DNA of 64,000 bases from Siminovitchia acidinfaciens. GTDB taxonomy: Bacteria; Bacillota; Bacilli; Bacillales; Bacillaceae_C. Positions 49,550 to 56,878 of the stretch are shown piece by piece (position 1 is the first letter of the stretch; every line of letters starts with the position of its first letter). Below the pieces are notes generated by a model. It made no database searches and was not told the DNA's origin. It worked only from the letters and a program-made list of their open reading frames with translations. The translations under genes were made by a program, and so were the position numbers. The stretch is taken from contig NZ_QYTV02000004.1 of assembly GCF_003605385.1 (NCBI RefSeq), positions 399,209 to 463,208 on the forward strand, in the 5' to 3' direction.

Positions 49550-49780
49550 AAAAGCCTTGATCAGCCCCGACAAGCACAAGACAATCCCCGAGGAGGCAGT
49601 TCTTCAGCCACCACAGGGAAGCAGCTCACTTCAATCCCATCATGTGAAGCTGCCCTGAGTCTTCCTCGTGCAGCTTTGCTTTGATGTTCCAAGCCTTCCT
49701 CGAAAAAAAAGCTGTGCTGCCAGGAACATCGTCTTCTTTGCTGGCTTGTGACCTTGAAGGACTGAGCGAAGAGCTAGACT
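49550..49780. repeat. GC-rich dispersed element, copy 5 (diverged)
   Basis: CCCCGACAAGCACAAGACAA.., GAGGAGGCAGTTCTTCAGCC, CACCACAG, then AGCTGCCCTG and AAGCTTGTGACCTTGAAGG-like blocks ending GAGCTAGACT. The left blocks match the left half of copy 4 (CGACAAGCACAAGGCGAA, GAGGAGGCAGCTCTTCAGCC). The centre differs and contains AGCTTTGCTTTGATGTTCC. It fills the gap between the SDR pseudogene and the GNAT gene. Confidence 0.6.
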
Positions 49781-49795
49781 AAAAGATACTTTCAT

Positions 49796-49834
49796 GGGAG
49801 GCTGCCTCCGCAATCCGCGGCAGCCTCCCTTTTT
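49796..49834 (+). terminator. Intrinsic terminator before the convergent GNAT gene
   Basis: Perfect 11-bp stem GGGAGGCTGCC/GGCAGCCTCCC (49796-49806 with 49819-49829), then TTTTT. The T run favours the plus strand. Confidence 0.75.
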
Positions 49835-50277
49835 CATATCGTGTAACTCAACCAGTCGGCAACGCTGCCTCCCATTTTTTCATAAAAGCGCTGCGCACGG
49901 CGGTTGTCCTGAGCCGTCACCCACGCCATATGGGCATAGCCGTTTTCTTTAGAGTGGTTCTCGCAGGCTTTAAACAACTTTTGGGCCACACCCGTTCCTC
50001 TTTCCTCTTCAATGACATATAAATCATTCATGACTGTTATTTTTTCGGCTTTTGTTGTGCTGAAAGTAAAATACAAGGTAGCAAAGCCAACCAGCTTTCC
50101 ATCCTTCTCGGCTACAAACTGAATCCCTTTTTCTTTTTCAAGCAGCATGTCAATTAATGCATGAACTTTTTCAATAGCCGGCCTTGGCCTTTGGTAAAAG
50201 TCCACTATGTACTCATACATAAGAGGTGTTAATTCTTCCCTATCCTTCGCTTGAGCAGCCCTAACATTCACAGACAT
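49834..50277 (-). CDS. GNAT-family N-acetyltransferase
   Basis: A 147-residue acetyltransferase: ITVMNDLYVIEEERGTGVAQKLFKACENHSKENGYAHMAWVTAQDNRRAQRFYEKMGG. ERGTGVAQKL is the acetyl-CoA loop, and the final helix-strand is intact. The N-terminal MYEYIVDFYQRPRP (~20-33) resembles diamine/aminoglycoside-type GNATs. It is divergent from the MocR-type regulator with 108 bases between starts, so MocR control is likely. The substrate is unknown. Confidence 0.85.
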   Translation of the reverse strand: MSVNVRAAQAKDREELTPLMYEYIVDFYQRPRPAIEKVHALIDMLLEKEKGIQFVAEKDGKLVGFATLYFTFSTTKAEKITVMNDLYVIEEERGTGVAQKLFKACENHSKENGYAHMAWVTAQDNRRAQRFYEKMGGSVADWLSYTI

Positions 50278-50385
50278 ATAAATTCCCCCATTTCATTGTG
50301 ATAAATAAAAGGTTATAGTAAATCTGTACACTTAAAAAGATACAGTTTAATATATTTGGACCAGTACAAAATTGGGGTGAATTTC

Positions 50386-51801
50386 ATGGATATATGTCCA
50401 CAATTGGATAGTCAATCAAATGAACCGTTGTATTTACAGCTCTATCACTACTTCAAGGAGGAAATTCAGTCAGGAGGAATCCCTTCCTTCAAGCGCCTTC
50501 CTTCCATCCGTGAACTTGCCGATGATTTGCATGTTAGCAAAACAACCATTCAGACAGCATACCAGCAGCTCCTAGCGGAAGGTTACATCGAAAGCATAGA
50601 GCGAAGCGGATATTTTGTGGTTGAAATTGAAAACGAGCCATTCGGAAATCTTCCTCATCTATCGCAGCCGCCGTCTGTTAAAAATCACTTTTCTAGCGAA
50701 AAAGAGATTTTAATAGATTTTTATTTGTCAGGCACTGATGTGAATCATTTTCCTTTTGACAAATGGAAAACGTGCATGAATCAAAGCCTGGACCAGGATT
50801 TCCTTTCATACGGGGATAAACGAGGTGAGATTGGCCTCCGCTCGGCATTAAGTGATTACCTTCGTCAGGCACGAGCGGTGAACTGCACAGCAGAGCAAAT
50901 TGTCATGAGTGCCGGAACACAAACAACCGTGAGGCTGCTATGCCAGTTAATCGGAACGGATGGGAAAAAGATTGCTATGGAAGAACCGGGGTACCAGGGA
51001 GTTCGTCATGTTTTTCAGGAACTGGGTTTCGAAGTCGTTCCTATCAAACTAGAGGATGACGGAATCAATCTTGAGGAATTGGAAAAAAGCGGCGCAAAAG
51101 TGGTCTACATCACTCCTTCACATCAATACCCGCTAGGAATGGTTATGCCAATTACTAAGCGGATCAAACTTTTACAATGGGCGGAAGAAAATGGAGGATT
51201 GATTATCGAAGATGATTATGACGGGGAATTCCGCTATCATGGAAAGCCCATTCCTTCCTTGCAGGGACTGGATGCCCACGGTAATGTCATTTATGCCGGA
51301 ACTTTTTCGAAATCATTGATGCCAGCCATAAGAATGAGCTATTTTGTACTTCCTACAAGGCTATTGGATGGATATCAAAAAAAAATGAGTGTGTATGATC
51401 AAACCGTGTCACGGCTTCATCAAAGGTCATTGCAGCTATTTATGGAAAGCGGTGAATGGCAGCGGCATATTCGTAGAATGAGAAAGATTTACGCGAAAAA
51501 GCATGACCTTTTGCTTCATACGATAAAAAGCGTTATGGGTGATAATGTGGAAATCACCGGGCAAAACGCTGGGTTACATATTGCCATGCAGGTGAACAGT
51601 GCAAAAAGTGCCGATGAACTGGTTCAAATCGCAGAGGAAGCAGGGGTAAAAGTATACAGCACAACGGCCAACTGGATATCTGATCAGGAGCAGGGAACTC
51701 CGCTCATTTTACTGGGATTTGGCGGTTTGTCTGAAAAACAGATTATCGATGGGATTGAGCAACTTCATAAGGTATGGCTACCTTATTATCTATTGGAATA
51801 A
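50386..51801 (+). CDS. MocR/PdxR-type regulator (GntR domain fused to an aminotransferase fold)
   Basis: A 471-residue chimera. Residues ~10-75 are a GntR winged helix (NEPLYLQLYHYFKEEIQSGGI..FKRLPSIRELADDLHVSKTTIQTAYQQLLAEGYIES). Residues ~105-465 have the fold type I aminotransferase layout, with VMSAGTQTTVRLLCQLIG, EEPGYQGVRHVF, YITPSHQYPLG, EDDYDGEFRYHG and the PLP-lysine segment YAGTFSKSLMPAIRMSYFVLP. MocR proteins use PLP or an amine-PLP adduct as effector rather than catalysing. The start at 50386 follows GGGGTGA. The intergenic region has an inverted repeat CTGTA..TACAG (50321-50345) as a possible operator. Confidence 0.88.
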   Translation: MDICPQLDSQSNEPLYLQLYHYFKEEIQSGGIPSFKRLPSIRELADDLHVSKTTIQTAYQQLLAEGYIESIERSGYFVVEIENEPFGNLPHLSQPPSVKNHFSSEKEILIDFYLSGTDVNHFPFDKWKTCMNQSLDQDFLSYGDKRGEIGLRSALSDYLRQARAVNCTAEQIVMSAGTQTTVRLLCQLIGTDGKKIAMEEPGYQGVRHVFQELGFEVVPIKLEDDGINLEELEKSGAKVVYITPSHQYPLGMVMPITKRIKLLQWAEENGGLIIEDDYDGEFRYHGKPIPSLQGLDAHGNVIYAGTFSKSLMPAIRMSYFVLPTRLLDGYQKKMSVYDQTVSRLHQRSLQLFMESGEWQRHIRRMRKIYAKKHDLLLHTIKSVMGDNVEITGQNAGLHIAMQVNSAKSADELVQIAEEAGVKVYSTTANWISDQEQGTPLILLGFGGLSEKQIIDGIEQLHKVWLPYYLLE

Positions 51802-51883
51802 TGCTTCCTTTCTTTTTGTTATTGGGAAGCGAAGAAATATCGTATTGCAAAGTCCAGACTTAAGGATCACTGCACCAGATTGA

Positions 51884-52045
51884 TCATTTTAAATAAAACA
51901 TGACGGACAGTACAGGAAAGCTAGCCGCCATCAGTGCAATGACAGCACCCGCAAATTTATTTTTCTCATCTTTCCAAACCAATCGGGCGTATCTGATCGT
52001 ATAGTAAGACAAATATAATGAAAATCCGATTAAAAGAAAATACAT
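51884..52045 (-). CDS. Small two-helix membrane protein at the end of the germinant receptor operon (candidate D subunit)
   Basis: A 53-residue protein starting at the ATG at 52045, five bases after the gerC stop. It has two hydrophobic segments (MYFLLIGFSLYLSYYTI, ~1-17, and FAGAVIALMAASFPVLSVMFYL, ~31-52) joined by a charged loop RLVWKDEKNK. Several gerA-type operons of Bacillus species carry an extra gene for a small two-helix 'D subunit' that modulates germination, and this fits in size, topology and position. The ribosome binding site is weak (AGGTAGGGA), suggesting coupling to gerC. No known family motif is visible. Confidence 0.65.
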   Translation of the reverse strand: MYFLLIGFSLYLSYYTIRYARLVWKDEKNKFAGAVIALMAASFPVLSVMFYLK

Positions 52046-52050
52046 TTAAT

Positions 52051-53283
52051 TCAGTCCCTACCTGGTTTATCAATGTCAGCCGGCTTTAGCTGTTCTCCAA
52101 AGCTCTCGATGGTTACGTCGTAATTCACGTCCACTTTAGCAGTTTGATACTTTTTTTCCCAATCATAATTTTTGTAATCCGGCATTGTCCAAAATGTCCG
52201 CCGTGCTTCTAAATACCATAAAAAAGGTTCGCTCTGAAACTCTTCTTGCGTTCTTTTAATGAAATCCATCGTTTCCTTTTCCAAGTTTTCTTTTATCGAT
52301 TTTCTAAGCTTCTTTTGATTTGCTGGGTTTGTTGGGTAATTGACCAGACTGGGGTTGGAAAAAACTTGCAGTCTTATCGGGATTGTCACTTTGACTTCAG
52401 CCGGCGTTTTTTTCGTATTGATTTTCACCCTTGTTTTAGTAGGTTTTGTCATTCGCAATGTAATACGGTATTTATCGTTTACAGGATCGGGAAATGATTC
52501 AACAAACGTATGATTCAAAGCTTTGTGCCTTAGAAATAAGGCGATTCTTGTCTCCTTACCGGTTAATGAACCAACCATTTTTCCGTTTTTGAAAACAGCA
52601 GATCCAATCATTTGAACGGGATCCCCGGATTTCTGCGGAATTTGTCCTGGCTCATAATCCACCTCGTTCTTACTAACCGTTTCATTTTTATCAGTGGTTG
52701 CATAAATGGATAAAAAGAGTTCGCTGGACAAGCGTTGAAAGTATCGGTTTAAATTGGAGTAAGGAGCAAATCCCGTATCCCTCCAGCGTTGCTTCATAAA
52801 GGCATAAAATTTATGTGGGCGTGTCTCCAATTTCGGCTTATTTGCATGGATAAAGTCACTTGCCTTTTCTTTGCTGACGATTAGATTTGTTTCTCTCCTC
52901 ATTTCTGGATCAACAATGGAGGAGGCAATAATATGGTGGAATAATTTTGTTTTTGCTAACTCTTCTCCAATGATAATGGTTTGTAAATGGCCAAAATCTA
53001 ACCTTCTTGGAACAACACTGTTTGCCAACTCTTTGGCTGATAAGATGTCTGATGCGGTAAATGAAATGATATCGCTTGGAGGCTCAGTGGGGGCCGCACC
53101 GCCTCCTGTTGAGCCAACCTCGGGATTTGCAATTTGGAAAGTGACTTTAACAAGATTGTCATCAGCTTTATCGAGGCCAAGAACAACTACATAAGCCTGT
53201 TGTTCCAATTCGGCTTTCCCAAAGCACCCGGAAAGAAATAAGAATGGAATCATACTTAATAAAACAAATTTAAATGGCTTCAC
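52051..53283 (-). CDS. Ger(x)C-family spore germination lipoprotein (C subunit)
   Basis: About 410 residues. The signal peptide ends FLFLSGC (lipobox; Cys lipidated). The mature start KAELEQQAYVVVLGLDKADD and later SSELFLSIYAT, PQKSGDPVQMIGSAVFKNGKMVGSLTGKETRI, which opens domain 2, are standard GerC features. The C-terminal domain ends WEKKYQTAKVDVNYDVTIESFG. C subunits sit on the outer side of the inner spore membrane in the germinant receptor complex. The start is either GTG 53283 (GTGA overlap with gerB) or ATG 53304. Confidence 0.9.
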   Translation of the reverse strand: MKPFKFVLLSMIPFLFLSGCFGKAELEQQAYVVVLGLDKADDNLVKVTFQIANPEVGSTGGGAAPTEPPSDIISFTASDILSAKELANSVVPRRLDFGHLQTIIIGEELAKTKLFHHIIASSIVDPEMRRETNLIVSKEKASDFIHANKPKLETRPHKFYAFMKQRWRDTGFAPYSNLNRYFQRLSSELFLSIYATTDKNETVSKNEVDYEPGQIPQKSGDPVQMIGSAVFKNGKMVGSLTGKETRIALFLRHKALNHTFVESFPDPVNDKYRITLRMTKPTKTRVKINTKKTPAEVKVTIPIRLQVFSNPSLVNYPTNPANQKKLRKSIKENLEKETMDFIKRTQEEFQSEPFLWYLEARRTFWTMPDYKNYDWEKKYQTAKVDVNYDVTIESFGEQLKPADIDKPGRD

Positions 53284-54371
53284 TTTTTCAGCCGCCCCTT
53301 CCATAAATCTGCAATCCATAAACAGAAAGGAAGTACAATCAATATCACTGAGCTATATTCGATTAATATGTTCCTAGCCTGTGTAACGTGGAAAACATTA
53401 TCCTGCTGGATGCCGAGCAGAAAAGCCAATCCTACAAAAGGCAACAAGAGCGGTTCAAATTTATCCAGCCGCAGTGCTCCGGAAAAAAAGTAAGCGGACA
53501 CATATAACGTAATGGCAAAATAGATGGCTGCTGCATGAATCCAAATCCCTAAAAATAACGATTCAATGTGGGTGGTAATTCCCCCTAGAGAAGCAATTCG
53601 AGTCAATTGCTGGTATGGATAAGCCATGTTGATAATTTCAGGATAATCGAAGACCATCACATATATAGCAATAAATAAAGTGATTGTTACGCAGGAAACT
53701 CCCAAACCTAAAAACGAGGCCAGCCGAAATGTTTTGTATGAGCGAACAAAAGGAAACAGGGCAGCAAACAAGATGATATTCCCCAAAACAGAGCTATGCG
53801 TAACACTTCCTGTGACCACTTGTTTGAATCCAGGTCCTGCAAACGGGAATATTTGCATCCAATTAACTTCATGGAAAACTGCGATGACAAGAAGAAACAA
53901 GATGAAAAAAGTGATCGGAATAATAAACCAGGCAGCTCTGCCAATCGCTTCTAACCCGCGTTTAGCTATTAAAAAGCTGCATGCAACCAGCAATAGGAAC
54001 AAAAGCAATAGAACAGGCGCTTTTGGGTAAAACATGACATTTACAATATCGATATAGCTGCGGCTGTAAATGACCATGCCGCTAAAAATAATCAAAAACA
54101 AGATGAATCCAATGAACCCCCCAAGATACTTTCCAAAAAGATGGAACAAAAGCTCAATTAATCCTTTTTCGTGCTTTTTCATTAACCATAATAAGAGAAA
54201 AAAAGGGACACCGATAACAAAGGAAGAGAAAATCGGCATCATCCATGCAGCATTTTCCCCCAAATCAAATAAAATATTCGGCGTTGTATCTGTCGCCTTT
54301 ATTCCAACCGATAGAAAAACCAATGAAAAGAATTCTCTTGTACCAATTTTTCCATCTGCTGCTTTCATCAT
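53280..54371 (-). CDS. GerAB/endospore germination permease (B subunit)
   Basis: A 363-residue integral membrane protein of the APC-like Spore_permease family with ten helices. Typical segments: FFSLVFLSVGIKATDTTPNILFDLGENAAWMMPIFS at the N-terminus, and KGLIELLFHLFGKYLGGFIGFILFLIIF. This subunit binds germinants such as amino acids. It overlaps gerA by 4 bases (ATGA) and gerC at its 3' end. The germinant specificity is not readable. Confidence 0.9.
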   Translation of the reverse strand: MMKAADGKIGTREFFSLVFLSVGIKATDTTPNILFDLGENAAWMMPIFSSFVIGVPFFLLLWLMKKHEKGLIELLFHLFGKYLGGFIGFILFLIIFSGMVIYSRSYIDIVNVMFYPKAPVLLLLFLLLVACSFLIAKRGLEAIGRAAWFIIPITFFILFLLVIAVFHEVNWMQIFPFAGPGFKQVVTGSVTHSSVLGNIILFAALFPFVRSYKTFRLASFLGLGVSCVTITLFIAIYVMVFDYPEIINMAYPYQQLTRIASLGGITTHIESLFLGIWIHAAAIYFAITLYVSAYFFSGALRLDKFEPLLLPFVGLAFLLGIQQDNVFHVTQARNILIEYSSVILIVLPFCLWIADLWKGRLKK

Positions 54372-55912
54372 GATTCCGCATTCCCCTCCGGCTTAGACGC
54401 CCTTGTTTGATCCTTCGGTGACATCGAAAATGGACGCAGCCATTGTTTCCAGACAGGGGGTCTGATGAGCATATCCTTTGATGATGGGAAATGAGGTGAT
54501 AGTGGTGCAAAGAATGGTACACCGAACGATTTAATGGAAACGAAATAAGCAATAAAAAAACCCAAAAAGATGGACATACCGAAAAATCCTAAAAAGTTAG
54601 CAGCTAACAATAGAACAAAGCGTAACATCCTGATAGCAATGTTTAAGCTTACATCTGGAATAGTAAATGAAGCCAGGCCGGTAACCGCCACTACAATCAC
54701 AAGAGACGGACTGACGATATTAGCCTCTACAGCGGCTTGCCCGAGAATTAATGCACCTACGATCCCAATTGTAGGTCCCAGGGTACTCGGAACACGAACG
54801 CCTGCCTCCCGTAAGATCTCAAACGTAACTTCCATAATAATAATCTCCATGATGACTGGAAATGGCATCTTTTCTCTAGTTGCAGCGATGGCGAGCATCA
54901 GATCGGTCGGAAGCATTTCAGCGTGAAAAGTGGTTATGGCTATATAAAGAGCAGGCGTAAATAAAGCAATTAATAATGACAATAAGCGGATCATCCGGAT
55001 AAAGTTACCGTAGGGCATGCGTAAATACTGGTCTTCGACTGTATGAAATAACGACCAAAAAGTAACTGGTACAATTAAAACATCCGGAGAATTTTCCATC
55101 ACCAATACAATGTGGCCTTCCATAAGAAAAGATGCAGCCCGGTCAGGCCGCTCTGTCGTCAATGTAGATGGGAAAATGGAGTACGGTCTTTCCTCTATAT
55201 GTTGCTCCAGATTGGAAAGCGTCAAAACGATATCGGTTTTGATCTCTTGAATCCTGTTTTTTACCTTCTCAATTGTTTTAGAGTCTGCCAGTCCTTGCAT
55301 ATACATAACCGACACCGGCTGCGGAGCCCGTTCACCAATTGTAACAGTCTCCGTCATAAGCTTAGGGTCCCTGATCAGGTTTCGAATGAGAGAGCGGTTT
55401 GTCGCTGCCGATTCGATGAATGCGGCTTTTGGCCCTTTAATAACGGTCTCCGCGGTCGGCTCAGCAATGGATCGTTTTTCGAATCCAGTCGTTTCAACAG
55501 ATATAGCTGCATCCAAATTTTCAATTATAATCACCGTATTGCCGTTCACCATGTCTTTTGCGGCATCCTGTATTGTTTTGACTTCCTTGGCATTCGCAGT
55601 TGTCAGGACACTTTTTATTAAAGATGTAATGAGTGCTGACTCTTGTATCGAGCTATCGGTTTTTTCCTCCAGCAAAGGTTTTACGACATGAGTATCAATC
55701 AGATTTGTATCCACTGTTCCTTCAACAAAAAGGAGTGTTATGTCCTTTTTGTAACAAGGCAGATGTAGATTGCGCAGTTTCAGAGCATTGTTGGCAGGAT
55801 AACAAAAGGCTTCCTTCAGCTTATTTACATTAGCAAGCAAATCAGTTGTGAAAAAATCTTTCTTATCTTGCTTATCCTGTGTAGGACTTTTTGTCTTTTT
55901 GAACAAAGCCAT
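54368..55912 (-). CDS. GerA-family spore germination protein (A subunit)
   Basis: A 514-residue protein. A cytoplasmic/extracellular soluble N-terminal region runs to ~270, with VEGTVDTNLIDTHVVKPLLEE and GPKAAFIESAATNRSLIRNLIRDPKL. It is followed by the GerA membrane domain with GNFIRMIRLLSLLIALFTPALYIAITTFHAEMLPTDLMLAIAATREKMPFPVIMEIIIMEVTFEILREAGVRVPSTLGPTIGIVGALILGQAAVEANIVSP, the most conserved part of the family. A subunits form the ion channel of the receptor. The start at 55912 has GGAGGTT upstream. First gene of the gerABC(+D) operon, proving endospore formation in this lineage. Confidence 0.93.
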   Translation of the reverse strand: MALFKKTKSPTQDKQDKKDFFTTDLLANVNKLKEAFCYPANNALKLRNLHLPCYKKDITLLFVEGTVDTNLIDTHVVKPLLEEKTDSSIQESALITSLIKSVLTTANAKEVKTIQDAAKDMVNGNTVIIIENLDAAISVETTGFEKRSIAEPTAETVIKGPKAAFIESAATNRSLIRNLIRDPKLMTETVTIGERAPQPVSVMYMQGLADSKTIEKVKNRIQEIKTDIVLTLSNLEQHIEERPYSIFPSTLTTERPDRAASFLMEGHIVLVMENSPDVLIVPVTFWSLFHTVEDQYLRMPYGNFIRMIRLLSLLIALFTPALYIAITTFHAEMLPTDLMLAIAATREKMPFPVIMEIIIMEVTFEILREAGVRVPSTLGPTIGIVGALILGQAAVEANIVSPSLVIVVAVTGLASFTIPDVSLNIAIRMLRFVLLLAANFLGFFGMSIFLGFFIAYFVSIKSFGVPFFAPLSPHFPSSKDMLIRPPVWKQWLRPFSMSPKDQTRASKPEGNAES

Positions 55913-56015
55913 AATTACAACCTCCAATTGCACCTATGGACATTTTTTGCTTTATTGCTAAATTCATACGCTTTTTTTATTCAGCTTAATTTACCGCCGA
56001 AATGCAATAAAACAT

Positions 56016-56046
56016 TTGACTCTCACGCTGCGTGATACTTTATATT
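56016..56046 (+). promoter_or_regulatory. MerR-type promoter with 19-bp spacer
   Basis: TTGACT (56016-56021) and TATATT (56041-56046) are separated by 19 bases rather than 17. In the spacer lies the perfect inverted repeat TCACGC-T-GCGTGA (56023-56035). This is the standard arrangement of MerR-activated promoters, here for the MerR gene itself, 23 bases downstream. Confidence 0.75.
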
Positions 56047-56068
56047 GTTATTTGAGGGAGGCAATACA

Positions 56069-56809
56069 ATGAAAGTCAAAGAGGTTGCGGAGCTGACTGG
56101 AATCAGCGTCCGGACGCTGCATCACTACGATGAAATCGGTCTTTTGTCACCTGGACGCCGCTCGGAATCCGGTTACCGCGAGTATTCGGATGTAGACTTG
56201 GAAACCTTGCAGCAGATCCTGTTTTTCAGAGAGCTTGGCTTCCCTTTAAAGAAAATAAAAGACGTGTTGAACAGCCCGTCATTTGACAGGAAGGAAGCAT
56301 TGATATTACAAAGAACAATGCTGCTGGAAAAGCGGTCCCGTCTTGACCAAATGATCCACCTAGTTGAAAAAACGATTCAACACGCCGAAGGAGAGATTCA
56401 CATGTCAAACGAAGAGAAATTCGAAGGCTTCGATTTCAGGCATAACCCTTATGAAAAAGAGGCCCGCGAACGCTGGGGAGATAAAGCTGTCGATCAATCA
56501 AACGCGAAGCTCGCGGGAATGTCGGAAGAGGAGCAAAAGGCGATGGGTGAAAAAATGAATGCCATTTATAGGGAATTGGCTGCCCTTCGTCAGGAATCAC
56601 CAGCCTCGGAAGAGGCGCAGGCCGCCATCAAAGAGTGGTATGACTTTTTAAACAGTAACTTCGGGAGCTATTCGCTTGATGCCTTTAAAGGATTGGGTCA
56701 GATGTATGTGGCTGATGAACGGTTCACGAAGAACATCGACAAGTTTGGAAAAGGATTGGCTCAGTTCATGTGTGAGGCGATGGGAGTGTTTGCGGATCGG
56801 ATTCGCTGA
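56069..56809 (+). CDS. MerR-family regulator with TipAS antibiotic-recognition domain
   Basis: A 246-residue protein. N-terminal MerR domain: MKVKEVAELTGISVRTLHHYDEIGLLSPGRRSESGYREYSDVDLETLQQILFFRELGFPLKKIKDVL (1-67), a dimerisation coil (~85-115), then a globin-like TipAS domain (~125-245: HNPYEKEARERWGDKAVDQSNAKLAGMSEEE..., EWYDFLNSNFGSYSLDAFKGLGQMYVADERFTKNIDKFG). TipAS domains bind thiopeptide or other drugs, as in TipA and B. subtilis Mta (which has a different ligand domain). It is divergent from the ger operon and probably activates its own promoter and perhaps the neighbouring MMPL pump. Confidence 0.9.
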   Translation: MKVKEVAELTGISVRTLHHYDEIGLLSPGRRSESGYREYSDVDLETLQQILFFRELGFPLKKIKDVLNSPSFDRKEALILQRTMLLEKRSRLDQMIHLVEKTIQHAEGEIHMSNEEKFEGFDFRHNPYEKEARERWGDKAVDQSNAKLAGMSEEEQKAMGEKMNAIYRELAALRQESPASEEAQAAIKEWYDFLNSNFGSYSLDAFKGLGQMYVADERFTKNIDKFGKGLAQFMCEAMGVFADRIR

Positions 56810-56828
56810 CCCTATAGCGATAATAAAG

Positions 56829-56876
56829 AAAGTACCCCATGAGATAGATTAATCTATTTCATAGGGTACTTTTTAC
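56829..56876. terminator. Bidirectional terminator between MerR and MMPL genes
   Basis: AAAGTACCC..GGGTACTTT (56829-56837 with 56864-56872), extended by ATGAGATAGATT/AATCTATTTCAT into a long stem, with T-rich ends both ways. Confidence 0.8.
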
Positions 56877-56878
56877 TG

